The notes under the pieces were generated by a model. That model had not been told where the DNA came from. It saw only the letters and a program-made list of their open reading frames with translations, and did not search any database. Shown here in pieces: positions 1-7,428 of a DNA stretch of 15,952 nt (positions are counted from its first letter, which is position 1; each line of letters begins with the position of its first letter). This stretch comes from Paenochrobactrum pullorum (lineage in GTDB: Bacteria; Pseudomonadota; Alphaproteobacteria; Rhizobiales; Rhizobiaceae): the NCBI RefSeq assembly GCF_041929845.1, contig NZ_JBHEEH010000027.1, positions 1 through 15,952 on the forward strand, given 5' to 3'. The position numbers were made by a program, and so were the translations under genes.

Positions 1-111
1 CTATATGAGCACAGCTCAGTTCGAGAGAACGGCTGTTTAATATAAAACGCCTCTCCACTTTTACGAAGAAAGTACAGTATGCTCCGCAATCAAAAATTTG
101 CAATAAGCACA

Positions 112-149
112 ATAAAAAAGCAACGGTGTTAGGTGTCAAGCACCGTTGC
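112..149 (-). terminator. Intrinsic terminator of the IS110 remnant
   Basis: A perfect 9-bp inverted repeat (GCAACGGTG at 120-128, CACCGTTGC at 141-149) encloses a 12-nt loop that contains the transposase stop codon (129-131). On the minus strand the stem is followed by a run of six or more T (the A-run at 112-119). This is a textbook rho-independent terminator that begins inside the end of the coding sequence. It is intact although the gene is not. Confidence 0.75.
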
Positions 150-798
150 GTTATGGTCTCGCATTCTTGCATTGAGAATAATGATCATTTTGTGCATGAG
201 CGCTACTTTGGCTGGTTTCCCCTGTTCTTTCAGACCTGTGAAGAACGCTTTCATCGCTGGATCGAAGCGGATGGCGGTAGAGCTGCAACTTAAAGCGCAT
301 CACACAGATGTTTTCTGCCATCGGCAATCACCCGTTTGTCCGCATCAAATCACTATCGCGGTTAGGTGGTGCCACACCAACCAGCTTGGCAATCCTGCCC
401 TTTCCCGATAAATCCAAGCTCCGGCAAGTCTGCCAGAGCACTTTTCCAAGAGGAGCGCTGAGACAGAATTCTTGTTTCTATGCGCCGTGCATAATCAGCA
501 AGAATGAAGGGGTCGATCTTGTCTGTTTTGGAAAGTTGCACGCAGGCTCGCGCGAACTGTCTGATCTGTTTGGCATTGACCTTGGCGATGGGCAGTTGTG
601 CTGCTTGCAAGGCTTCGACTGTATAGCGATCATAACCACCTATTGGCTCAAGAACGAGACATTCGATCCCTTCAAATACACTCAGGAAAACGAGCAGATC
701 GGCAAGACCCGCAGTAGAGTTGGCAAAGCAGGTTGATCGCTCATCTGGTAGACACAAATATCCAAAGTCGATTTTGATATGTCGATGCCGACAAAACG
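129..798 (-). pseudogene. IS110-family (DEDD) transposase, frameshifted and internally deleted
   Basis: Read on the minus strand, pieces of an IS110-family transposase occur in family order but in different frames. An N-terminal piece FVGIDISKSTLD (around 798-760) carries the first catalytic Asp. A long piece (about 727-395) contains VLEPIGGYD, KVNAKQIRQFARA and KTDKID..LADYA. A C-terminal piece has LVGVAPPNRDS, then KRVIADGRKH, then FDPAMKAFFTGLKEQGKPAKVAL up to a TAA at 129. Frameshifts lie near 728-740 and 385-400 and between the C-terminal pieces (an in-frame TAA follows KHLCDAL). The linker between RILSQRSS and LADLPELG is shortened by roughly a hundred residues relative to intact members. 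No ATG precedes the first piece. It cannot make an active enzyme. Element ends cannot be set, because IS110 elements often lack terminal inverted repeats. Confidence 0.88.
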
Positions 799-1368
799 CG
801 TAGTATAAGATATGAGGCAGTTTCCCTTATACACAAGCGCGAAGCTCTCTCAACGGTGCGACGAAGCCTCTTATGGTGCAAAAGGATTATGCATTTTTAC
901 GAACGAAAGTTCATGGCCCGACTGTCAGCTGACCGGCGGGGATTTTTTGCGTTCAGGGCAAAAAGGGGCACTAAATCAATTAGCAAGGCCAGATAATACA
1001 TCTACAGCACGTGCTGGATATCTTGTTTAAATCAGTTTTTACCAGTCTGCGATATGATGGTAACGCAGAAAGATCAGCCTGAAAAATTATAGATAGACAA
1101 TAACAAATCTAGTCATAAAATTATTTTCGTTTTTCAATGATTGTAAGGATATCTGTATAGTTTTATTCAGATGGTTAGGCACCTGCACGTGCTTTCACTT
1201 CGGATGCAGCAGATTGATGGCAACACGGCTATGGCAGCTATGAATTCATCTAAGATAGTCTTGTTGGTTTCTTTCGCCGATGTCTGCAATATCACCCGAA
1301 TCGCGATGTTCTAGAGTGTGTCTCACTTAATCGTATCCACTGTGCTCGCTCTAGCGTTTTGTTTTTAC
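799..1368. other. Gene-free stretch next to the IS remnant
   Basis: No reading frame here resembles a protein family I recognise; the open frames near 812-1030 and 1318-1500 lack good ribosome binding sites and look like chance. A 12-bp palindrome CAGCACGTGCTG is present at 1005-1016. The sequence just left of 1369 (TAGCGTTTTGTTTTTACGC) resembles the usual left flank of Rhizobiales intergenic repeats, so the repeat unit may begin before 1369. The stretch probably also contains the original upstream non-coding part of the IS110 element. Confidence 0.5.
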
Positions 1369-1413
1369 GCATGTCTTTATCCCAAAACCGGTTCCCACTT
1401 TTGGGAGACATGC
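1369..1413. repeat. Rhizobiales-type intergenic palindromic repeat
   Basis: Nested inverted repeats: outer arms GCATGTC (1369-1375) and GACATGC (1407-1413), inner arms CCCAAAA (1381-1387) and TTTTGGG (1399-1405), loop CCGGTTCCCAC. This arrangement matches dispersed palindromic elements found in many copies in Rhizobiales genomes. Family membership is from memory of such repeats; the copy number in this genome cannot be seen from one window. Confidence 0.65.
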
Positions 1414-1636
1414 ACTAAAAATGTAATATTGCCGTTGCCATTGTCCATGGTCGATGTGCTTACGTCGATGATACCACCTATACTGTTGGCAAATATATGA
1501 TCAAGCGAAAAACCTTCAGGATATTGAGACGTCTAAGAACTGTCGCCGGCGCTGAAGGTTTGGGTATTTTGAGCAAAATCTGCGACAGGTAAAGCAAGGG
1601 CAATGGAGAGAAGCCCGGAGCAAGAACGGAAGTCAT
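1377..1636 (-). pseudogene. Decayed gene for an exported protein of unknown family
   Basis: On the minus strand a good ribosome binding site (AGGAAAGGG, 1642-1650) precedes an ATG at 1636. The first codons read MTSVLAPG. After a one-base shift the next frame reads LLSIALALPVADFAQNTQTF, which looks like a signal peptide with cleavage after ADFA. After an in-frame TAG it continues SQYPEGFSLDHIFANSIGG and then IIDVSTSTMDNGNGNITF before running into the palindromic repeat, where it stops at 1377. The Ser/Thr/Asn/Gly-rich tail is like exported or surface proteins, but I do not recognise a family. The gene has a frameshift, a nonsense codon and a 3' truncation at the repeat. It could be chance, but the RBS plus leader argue for a real former gene. 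Confidence 0.4.
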
Positions 1637-1664
1637 GAAAACCCTTTCCTGGATGGATTAGGGA

Positions 1665-1690
1665 TTAAAAACGGCAATTAGGCAGCCGTT
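1665..1690 (-). terminator. Probable terminator of the AraC-type regulator gene
   Basis: Arms AACGGC (1670-1675) and GCCGTT (1685-1690) with a 9-nt loop; on the minus strand the stem runs into TTTTT AATC. It lies about 45 nt past the stop of the regulator gene. A second dyad, CATGCAAA (1696-1703) with TTTGCATG (1710-1717), sits between stop and terminator and has no T-run. Confidence 0.5.
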
Positions 1691-1736
1691 GGTTCCATGC
1701 AAAATACGATTTGCATGCTTATCTGTTTAGCGTCTT

Positions 1737-2516
1737 TTACTTGTTGTTGCGAAGTCCCAGATAGCTGAGTGGCGGGCTGCCGAAAGCACGCTTGAACATC
1801 AATGTGAAAGCTGCCGGATTTTCATAGCCCAAATCTAATGCCACATTAGTAACCTGTTCACCGCTGGCAAGACGCGGGATGGCCGATAAAAGGCAGGCTT
1901 GCAGACACCATGCCTTAAAACTCATACTGGTTTCACGACGAAATAGCCTTGTGAATGTGCGTCGGCTCATGCCCAAAGTCCCGCACCATTCATCAATTGT
2001 TTCATGAATATTGGGTGCGAGCGTGAAAGTACGGCAGCGCGTAGCCAGCATGGTATGATTTGGATATGGCAGTGAAAGCGGAAGAGGCGGCAACTGCGCC
2101 ACTTCATATAAAAGCAGCTGCATCAATGTGCCGACACGACCATGTGTTTCATAATCTACAGGTAAATCCAATGCCTCATTAATCAACTCGCGCACAAAGG
2201 GTGAAATGCTGACGACTTGACACATGTCAGGCATGTCAGGAATGGCATCTGGTTCAATATAAAGACTTTGCATGGTGACTGTGCCGACCATGCGAACATT
2301 ATGCGTTGCGCATGGCGGAATCCACATGCCTCGTTGCGGAGGCATGACCCATGTACCTGTTGGTGTTGTTAAAACAATCAAACCGGAAATGGCCGACATT
2401 AATTGCCCGCGACGGTGATGGTGAGGGGCAATAGAATGACCGTCGGGATAGATATTGCCGATAGCAACAACCGGACGGCCGATATGATCAACTTGGTCAA
2501 TGTGGATATGACGCAT
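1737..2516 (-). CDS. AraC-family transcriptional regulator
   Basis: A 259-residue cytoplasmic DNA-binding regulator with the usual two-part layout. The N-terminal cupin-like sensor half (about 15-95) contains the PHHHRRGQL stretch (31-39) and WVMPPQRGMWIPP (56-68), typical of the NimR/YdfF-like AraC subgroup that controls efflux genes. The C-terminal half carries two helix-turn-helix units: about 170-193 (ETIDEWCGTLGMSRRTFTRLF) and about 219-243 (GEQVTNVALDLGYENPAAFTLMFKRAFG). The second is the signature segment of the family. The gene is divergent from the MFS exporter across 78 bp, which implies that it regulates the exporter and perhaps itself. Its start has only a weak ribosome binding site, so translation may be low. 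The effector is unknown. Confidence 0.9.
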   Translation of the reverse strand: MRHIHIDQVDHIGRPVVAIGNIYPDGHSIAPHHHRRGQLMSAISGLIVLTTPTGTWVMPPQRGMWIPPCATHNVRMVGTVTMQSLYIEPDAIPDMPDMCQVVSISPFVRELINEALDLPVDYETHGRVGTLMQLLLYEVAQLPPLPLSLPYPNHTMLATRCRTFTLAPNIHETIDEWCGTLGMSRRTFTRLFRRETSMSFKAWCLQACLLSAIPRLASGEQVTNVALDLGYENPAAFTLMFKRAFGSPPLSYLGLRNNK

Positions 2517-2520
2517 AAAT

Positions 2521-2570
2521 TTGACCCGATCAAGTAATTGATTGACCCAACATTAGTGGCGGGTCTAATG
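2521..2570 (+). promoter_or_regulatory. Divergent regulator/exporter promoter with direct-repeat operator
   Basis: Two TTGACCC heptamers (2521-2527 and 2542-2548) repeat in direct orientation at 21 bp, two helical turns, as expected for the two half-sites bound by an AraC-type protein. The second copy also serves as a -35 (TTGACC, 2542-2547), with a -10 TCTAAT (2564-2569) 16 bp downstream, giving a start about 20 nt before the exporter ATG. A small dyad CATTAG (2551-2556)/CTAATG (2565-2570) overlaps the -10. The assignment is by pattern only. Confidence 0.5.
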
Positions 2571-2594
2571 CCTTCTGTATCATGAAAAAAGTGT

Positions 2595-3869
2595 ATGGCG
2601 CAATCAATTGCAAAAAAGCAGGCGACCAAGGCCTGTTATGAGAATGAAAGTTTAGCTACCGTGTCAAATACAATTGTTTCTGTTGTTCCGATAAAAGCAA
2701 AAGCTGCTTTTCCTGTTCTTTTGGGCGCAAGTGCAGGACATCTTCTTAATGATCTTTTGCAGGCCTTGCTGCCGGCGATGTATCCGATTTTGCAACAGGG
2801 ATTTTCGCTCAGCTTTGCTCAGGTCGGTATTTTGACCTTCGTTTACCAACTGACAGCGTCACTCTTTCAGCCATTTATCGGCCATTATACCGACAGACAT
2901 CCAATGCCCTTTTTGTTACCTTTCGGCATGGTATCATCTATGTGCGGTTTGTTGGCAATCGCTTTTGCCCCAAGCTACGGCTGGTTGCTGTTGGGTTCGG
3001 TTTTGCTGGGCTTGGGTTCGTCCATTTTCCACCCTGAAACGTCGCGTATCGCACGGTTGGCTTCGGGTGGTTCACACGGGCTTGCGCAATCCTTGTTTCA
3101 GGTGGGGGGCAATTTTGGTTCAGCCCTTGGGCCCTTGGCCGCAGCGTTTATTATTCTGCCGCGTGGTCAAACCGGCTTGGCGTGGTTTGCCATTGCTGCA
3201 CTTGGCGGGATTATTTTGTTGTCGGCATTGGGCGCTTGGTATCGTTCCAATGGATTGACCCGAAAAGCCGTAACTTCAGTGCCTGAACGTCATCCGTTTT
3301 TGACCAAACGTCAGGTCAGCATTGCAATGGCTATTTTGATTGCATTGCTTTTCTCCAAGTATATCTATTTGGCAAGTTTTACCAGCTACTACACATTCTA
3401 CCTGATGGAGAAGTTTGAACTGCCGATTAAATCGGCGCAGGTTTTACAATTTGTGTTTTTTGCGTCCGTTGCAGCCGGTACTATTTCCGGCGGACCGATT
3501 GGTGACCGTTTGGGGCGTAAACTGGTGATCTGGGTGTCTATCTTAGGTGTGCTGCCGTTTACATTATTGCTGCCACATGTGGGCTTGACGGCTACGGTTA
3601 TTCTCACCGTGATCATCGGTTTTGTTATCTCGTCTGCATTTCCGGCAATTGTGGTTTACGGCCAAGAGTTAATGCCTGGACGTGTTGGTATGGTGTCCGG
3701 TCTGTTTTTTGGGTTTATTTTTGGCATTGGTGGGATTGGGGCGGCAGCACTGGGCGTTTTGGCAGATTGGAAAGGAATTTCTTTTGTGTTCCTGCTTTGC
3801 TCATTTCTGCCGGTAATTGGTGTGCTGACAGCATTTTTGCCAAATCCACGCGAACTAAAAGCCGACTGA
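2595..3869 (+). CDS. fsr: MFS drug efflux transporter, fosmidomycin-resistance (Fsr) type
   Basis: A 424-residue inner-membrane proton-coupled exporter with about 12 membrane segments, close in length to E. coli Fsr (about 406). Family landmarks are clear: SAGHLLNDLLQALLPAMYP (46-64), the loop GHYTDRHPMPFLLP (96-109, the MFS motif A region), GLGSSIFHPETSRIARLASGG (139-159) and HGLAQSLFQVGGNFGSALGP (161-180). A second GDRLGRK loop lies in the C-terminal half. These are the Fsr signatures, so the group is secure; whether fosmidomycin is the natural substrate is not known. Fsr-type proteins export fosmidomycin and some other compounds. The roughly 37-residue N-terminal tail before the first membrane segment is somewhat long, and the ATG at 2595 has no clear Shine-Dalgarno, so a GTG start nearer 2660 is possible. 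Confidence 0.88.
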   Translation: MAQSIAKKQATKACYENESLATVSNTIVSVVPIKAKAAFPVLLGASAGHLLNDLLQALLPAMYPILQQGFSLSFAQVGILTFVYQLTASLFQPFIGHYTDRHPMPFLLPFGMVSSMCGLLAIAFAPSYGWLLLGSVLLGLGSSIFHPETSRIARLASGGSHGLAQSLFQVGGNFGSALGPLAAAFIILPRGQTGLAWFAIAALGGIILLSALGAWYRSNGLTRKAVTSVPERHPFLTKRQVSIAMAILIALLFSKYIYLASFTSYYTFYLMEKFELPIKSAQVLQFVFFASVAAGTISGGPIGDRLGRKLVIWVSILGVLPFTLLLPHVGLTATVILTVIIGFVISSAFPAIVVYGQELMPGRVGMVSGLFFGFIFGIGGIGAAALGVLADWKGISFVFLLCSFLPVIGVLTAFLPNPRELKAD

Positions 3870-3885
3870 ATTTGGAAAATTGCTG

Positions 3886-3914
3886 AAAAAAAGCCCCTTC
3901 ACGGGGCTTTTTTT
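3886..3914. terminator. Bidirectional rho-independent terminator
   Basis: Stem GCCCC (3893-3897)/GGGGC (3903-3907), loop TTCAC, flanked by seven A on the left (3886-3892) and seven T on the right (3908-3914). It lies between the stops of the convergent exporter and acetyltransferase genes and would end transcription from both sides. Confidence 0.9.
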
Positions 3915-3915
3915 A

Positions 3916-4569
3916 TTAATGCTGGTTATCGTATGCTTCGGATGCTTTCACCAATGCATCAATATCATCGGCACAGATTTGAGCGCGGAGCGCATCAAAT
4001 TTATGTTTGTCCCATTGATAAATGCCAAGTGATAACAAGCGTTCGATGGTGGCTGCGGGGAAGCGTTGTTTGATTGGTTGTGCAGGGTTGCCGGCGACAA
4101 TTGTATAGGGTGCAACCGATTTGGTGACGATAGCGCCGGAGGCAATAATCGCACCTTCGCCGATGGTCACGCCCGGCATGATCATAGCGCGCATACCGAT
4201 CCATGCACCATCTTGAATGATCGTATCGCCTTTGCCGATATAAGCATCGGCAATGACATCTACAAACGGATAAAGACTGAACCAGTCGGTGCGGTGGGTG
4301 TGATTGCCGCCCATTAAAATGACCGCTTCTGCGCCAATGCAGACATAGTCGCCAATATGAAGCTGGTCGATTTCCCACATTGGCTCCCACGTGGCCAGAC
4401 TATATTCATCACCATAATGATAGCGGACGACACTTTCTTCAAATGTGCCGGTCCATGCGCCGCTATAATAGCTGTGCTGGCCGCGAATATGAATATTGGG
4501 ATTTTTGACGGTTTCCGCCAGCATTTCCACTTTTGACCAATGTTTGACGGATGCCTGATCAACCGACAT
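3916..4569 (-). CDS. CatB-like xenobiotic O-acetyltransferase (hexapeptide repeat)
   Basis: A 217-residue cytoplasmic acetyl-CoA-dependent acyltransferase of the left-handed beta-helix fold, type B chloramphenicol/streptogramin acetyltransferase group (about 210 residues, trimeric). Visible features: VKNPNIHIRGQHSYYSG (21-37), which matches the conserved N-terminal segment of CatB, hexapeptide repeats from LHIGDYVCIGAEA through IGKGDTIIQDGAWIGMRAMIMPGVTIGEGAII, and GNHTHRTDW (88-96), whose second His (H92) aligns with the catalytic base of CatB (GHR.DW). The tail VAGNPAQPIKQRF is typical. The start has a good RBS (GGAGA, about 8 nt upstream). It has its own promoter at 4624-4652. It may inactivate an antibiotic, but many chromosomal relatives have unknown acceptors, so I do not claim a resistance phenotype. 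Confidence 0.85.
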   Translation of the reverse strand: MSVDQASVKHWSKVEMLAETVKNPNIHIRGQHSYYSGAWTGTFEESVVRYHYGDEYSLATWEPMWEIDQLHIGDYVCIGAEAVILMGGNHTHRTDWFSLYPFVDVIADAYIGKGDTIIQDGAWIGMRAMIMPGVTIGEGAIIASGAIVTKSVAPYTIVAGNPAQPIKQRFPAATIERLLSLGIYQWDKHKFDALRAQICADDIDALVKASEAYDNQH

Positions 4570-4623
4570 TTTACTCTCCGTTTAAAGATGAAGGACAGGC
4601 ATGAAACGCCATATTGAAACATT

Positions 4624-4652
4624 TCTATAACAAAGTGACCCAATGGTTTCAA
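4624..4652 (-). promoter_or_regulatory. Sigma-70-type promoter of the acetyltransferase gene
   Basis: On the minus strand TTGAAA (4647-4652) and TATAGA (4624-4629) are separated by exactly 17 bp. The start would fall about 50 nt before the acetyltransferase ATG. The site lies in the 113-bp gap after the ABC permease gene, so the acetyltransferase need not be part of the ABC operon. Confidence 0.6.
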
Positions 4653-4682
4653 ACATTAGCCGACTAAACATTTCAGCTGTAG

Positions 4683-6359
4683 TCAGAGGTTGAATTTTTT
4701 GCCCTTTAACAAAGTGAGCAGCAGCAGCGGAAGAAGCGTGGTGATGATAATGGCAATGAGTGCCATTGCCATGCCAAGGCCGACCGATCCTTGCTCGAAT
4801 TGGCGCCAGATAAAGATGGATATGGTTTGCATGCCTACCGGTGCAATCAACACCGAGGCGACCAGCTCACGGGTGGCAACGGCAAAAACCAGCAACATTG
4901 CCGTGATCAGGCTTGGCGCGATCAGTGGCAGCATGATGCGGCGGAAGGTGGTAAAGCTGCTGGCGCCACAAACGCGCGCTGCTGCCTCAAGATTATCGCC
5001 GATTTGATGGAAAGCTGCCGTTGTATAACGGATTGGCTGTGGCAACAAAATGCAGCAATAAGCCAGCAATAAAATCAACGGCGTGTTGTAGGGTGAGACC
5101 AGCAAAGCCGGTTGGTTCCATGCCAAAATAAGGCCGACAGCTACCACAACGCCGGGTAGGGAATTTGGCAAAACGGTTAAAACATCAAGGAAGTTGCGGC
5201 CACGAAAACGCATTTTTACCACTGCATAGGCTGCAATCGCACCAAGCAATCCGGTGAAAAGTGCGCTCGCAATACCAAGTGACAGACTGCTGATAAGGGC
5301 TTTCATCCCGCCTGCAGAATTTTCTGCAATGGCGCTGAAATTGTCAAAGCCGATATTGGACAATGTCAGACCGCCGGAAATCGTTTTGGAGAGAGCAGTG
5401 GCAAGAATGGCAAGCAGTGGCACTCCGGTTGCAATAAAACTGACAATCGCAAAAAGGGCGACAACAGGAATGGTGAGCTTGCCTAATACGCGTTTATCTT
5501 TGGCCTGCGGTTTGCCACCAGTGGTGACATAAGAACGACGGTTCAAAATCCAGCGCTGGATCAAAAACGCGCCAAGGGACAATAAAACAAGTGCAAGCGA
5601 AAAGACTGCAGCACCGGCTAGATCAATCGGCCAGTCCGAAACGCGAAGGTCGATTTCAGTGACCAGAACTTCAAAACCGGAGCGGCGGCCAAGCGCTGCA
5701 GGCGTACCATATTCTTCAATTGCGGCGGCAAAAACTAACAGCAAACTTGCAGCTAAACCCGGAGTGGCAAGAGGCAAAGTAATGCGGAAAAACGAGCGCC
5801 ATGACGAGGCACCAAAAACGCGGCCGACATCGGCGTAGCATGCACCAACGGCTTCAATGGTGCGCGAGACGGCAAAATAAACCAGCGGAAATGTATTGAG
5901 CGCCATGACAAAGGTCATGCCGGATACGGAGAATAAGAAAGATGACAGGTTGAAACCTGTAAGCTGTTCGAGATAGCCGCGCGGTTGCAGGCTCATAATC
6001 CAGCCAAGAGTGGCAATATAAGGCGGAATCATAAACGGGATCAGCATTAAAATGTCCCAGAATATTGCCAGCGGTACTTTATAAAGAGCACGAAAAACTG
6101 CCAGCGGCACAGCAATGAATGCCGAGAGTGCGACCACCATTAAGCCAAGCAACACTGTATTTCCGGTAATGCGAAACAGGCGCGGGTCGTTAAACAGCGT
6201 TGTAATATGCGAAAAAGGATTGGCCAGCGAACCACTGCCTAATTGCGGGAAGATCGATTGCAGGATGATAAAAACAAAGGGAACCGCTACAACGAGTAAC
6301 AGACCTGCCATGGCAAAATAACCAAGTGGATTTTGCAGGCTTGCATTTTTAATCTGCAT
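4683..6359 (-). CDS. ABC importer permease, two fused membrane domains (Fe3+/phosphonate/thiamine class)
   Basis: An inner-membrane permease of about 558 residues made of two tandem BPD-type domains, about 12 helices in total, as in FbpB/SfuB and ThiP. Each half has an EAA loop that docks the ATPase: DVGRVFGASSWRSFFRITLPLATP in the first and EAAARVCGASSFTTFRRIMLPLIAP in the second. A charged linker (about residues 270-290, RRSYVTTGGKPQAKDKR) joins the halves. I chose the ATG at 6359 because GGAA lies 6 nt upstream; an ATG at 6365 and a TTG at 6377 are in frame but badly placed relative to it. It is third in the order ATPase, binding protein, permease and follows a hairpin that may lower its level. 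Substrate not determinable from the sequence. Confidence 0.9.
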   Translation of the reverse strand: MQIKNASLQNPLGYFAMAGLLLVVAVPFVFIILQSIFPQLGSGSLANPFSHITTLFNDPRLFRITGNTVLLGLMVVALSAFIAVPLAVFRALYKVPLAIFWDILMLIPFMIPPYIATLGWIMSLQPRGYLEQLTGFNLSSFLFSVSGMTFVMALNTFPLVYFAVSRTIEAVGACYADVGRVFGASSWRSFFRITLPLATPGLAASLLLVFAAAIEEYGTPAALGRRSGFEVLVTEIDLRVSDWPIDLAGAAVFSLALVLLSLGAFLIQRWILNRRSYVTTGGKPQAKDKRVLGKLTIPVVALFAIVSFIATGVPLLAILATALSKTISGGLTLSNIGFDNFSAIAENSAGGMKALISSLSLGIASALFTGLLGAIAAYAVVKMRFRGRNFLDVLTVLPNSLPGVVVAVGLILAWNQPALLVSPYNTPLILLLAYCCILLPQPIRYTTAAFHQIGDNLEAAARVCGASSFTTFRRIMLPLIAPSLITAMLLVFAVATRELVASVLIAPVGMQTISIFIWRQFEQGSVGLGMAMALIAIIITTLLPLLLLTLLKGKKFNL

Positions 6360-6380
6360 CTTCATTTCCAGTATCAATTG

Positions 6381-6420
6381 AAAAAATCAGATGCGGGAAG
6401 TGCACAAACCTCCCGCATCT
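6381..6420 (-). terminator. Intra-operon hairpin/attenuator after the binding-protein gene
   Basis: A perfect 10-bp inverted repeat, AGATGCGGGA (6389-6398) with TCCCGCATCT (6411-6420), loop 12 nt. On the minus strand it is followed by GATTTTTTC (from 6388 to 6381), a terminator-like T-run. It lies in the 76-bp gap between binding protein and permease. Such hairpins usually allow partial read-through and protect the upstream mRNA. Confidence 0.75.
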
Positions 6421-6435
6421 CATGCTCTTCAGGTG

Positions 6436-7398
6436 TTATTTGTTGGCGAAAATTGCGTTGAACTCTTTAAGGGTTTCGTCGCGCTTGCCATAAACGGCTT
6501 CCGCATCAACGGTCAGAATTTTAAGATCATTGATCAGCGGGCGGTTTGCCGGAATGTCGGTGCGTGACGGCATCAGATAGGTGTTGGCCACCATTTTCTG
6601 GCCTTCGTCAGACAGCATGTAATCAATGAAAGCTTTCGCTTCATCCTGATTTTTTGACCAATTGAGGATCATGGCCGGACGTGGCGCAATTACAGTGCCG
6701 CTTGGCGGGAAGATCACGTCAATGGCTTCGCCTTTGGCCTTGCTGGAGAGCGAAATATAGTCAACTGCTCCAAAGACGGCTGCTTTTGCACCTTGTAAAA
6801 CAGGGTTGAGCGCTTCAGCATTGGCGCCTGCAACATTGGCACCATTGGCTTTGAGTTTTTTAAACAGATCCCAGCCGCTTTGTGCCTGAAGTGCTGCAAC
6901 CAGCTCAAAGGTTGCGCCTGACTGTGCTGGATCCGGCAAATTCACCAGATCTTTATATTCCGGCTTGGCAAGGTCTGCCCATTCGGAAGGCTTTGGAGTT
7001 CTGCTATTCGGGTTCCACGCAATACCAAGTGCCGAAACGCCCTGTGCGACCGCAAATTCGTTTTTAAGGAAGTCCGGCACATTGACGGCATTCGGGCTTG
7101 TATAAGCCACCAGCCAATTGCGCTTGGCAAAATCGGTTGCTGTGTCCCAAGAGGCGGAAATCAGCACGTCTACCACAGGATTGGCAGCTTCTGCTTCGAT
7201 ACGTGCCATGACCTTGCCGGTTGTAGCCTGAAAGACCTGAACCTTGGTGCCTGTTTTTTCATTAAAACCCGCCGCCAGCTTTTCAATCAGGCTGCCGGGG
7301 CCTGCCGAATAAACGGTGATATCGGCAAAAGCAGCGGTGGAGCTGAGCAAAGTCAGGGCGAGTGCAATCCCGCCGCCAAACAGCTTATTCTTCATCAT
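6436..7398 (-). CDS. ABC importer periplasmic binding protein (family 1, Fe3+/phosphonate-like)
   Basis: A 320-residue secreted solute-binding protein. The Sec signal peptide ends at AFA (residue 25), before DITVYSAGPGSLIEKL, the usual first strand and helix of family-1/AfuA-like binding proteins. Later landmarks are NWLVAYTSPNAV, LGIAWNPNS (start of lobe 2), WADLAKPEYKD and FPPSGTVIAPRPAMILNWSKN. Neighbours are a matching ATPase upstream (30-bp gap) and a fused permease downstream. RBS AGGAG precedes two adjacent ATG codons; the second (7395) has the better spacing. Classical iron-binding FbpA has an adjacent Tyr-Tyr pair in lobe 2. Here only one Tyr is seen in the comparable segment (Y214 in AVDYISLSSK), so iron is doubtful. 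A 2-aminoethylphosphonate-like or other organic anion is equally possible. Confidence 0.85.
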   Translation of the reverse strand: MMKNKLFGGGIALALTLLSSTAAFADITVYSAGPGSLIEKLAAGFNEKTGTKVQVFQATTGKVMARIEAEAANPVVDVLISASWDTATDFAKRNWLVAYTSPNAVNVPDFLKNEFAVAQGVSALGIAWNPNSRTPKPSEWADLAKPEYKDLVNLPDPAQSGATFELVAALQAQSGWDLFKKLKANGANVAGANAEALNPVLQGAKAAVFGAVDYISLSSKAKGEAIDVIFPPSGTVIAPRPAMILNWSKNQDEAKAFIDYMLSDEGQKMVANTYLMPSRTDIPANRPLINDLKILTVDAEAVYGKRDETLKEFNAIFANK

Positions 7399-7428
7399 AT
7401 TCTCCTGAGATGTCGGGTAAAAGTTTGA

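Noticed and set aside
308..736. 142-residue plus-strand open frame
   Set aside because: It is antisense to the IS110 transposase remnant, which has clear family motifs on the minus strand.
812..1030. 72-residue plus-strand frame
   Set aside because: Composition looks random and there is no RBS or recognisable motif.
1318..1500. 60-residue plus-strand hydrophobic frame
   Set aside because: It runs through the palindromic repeat, has no RBS and does not resemble a known protein.
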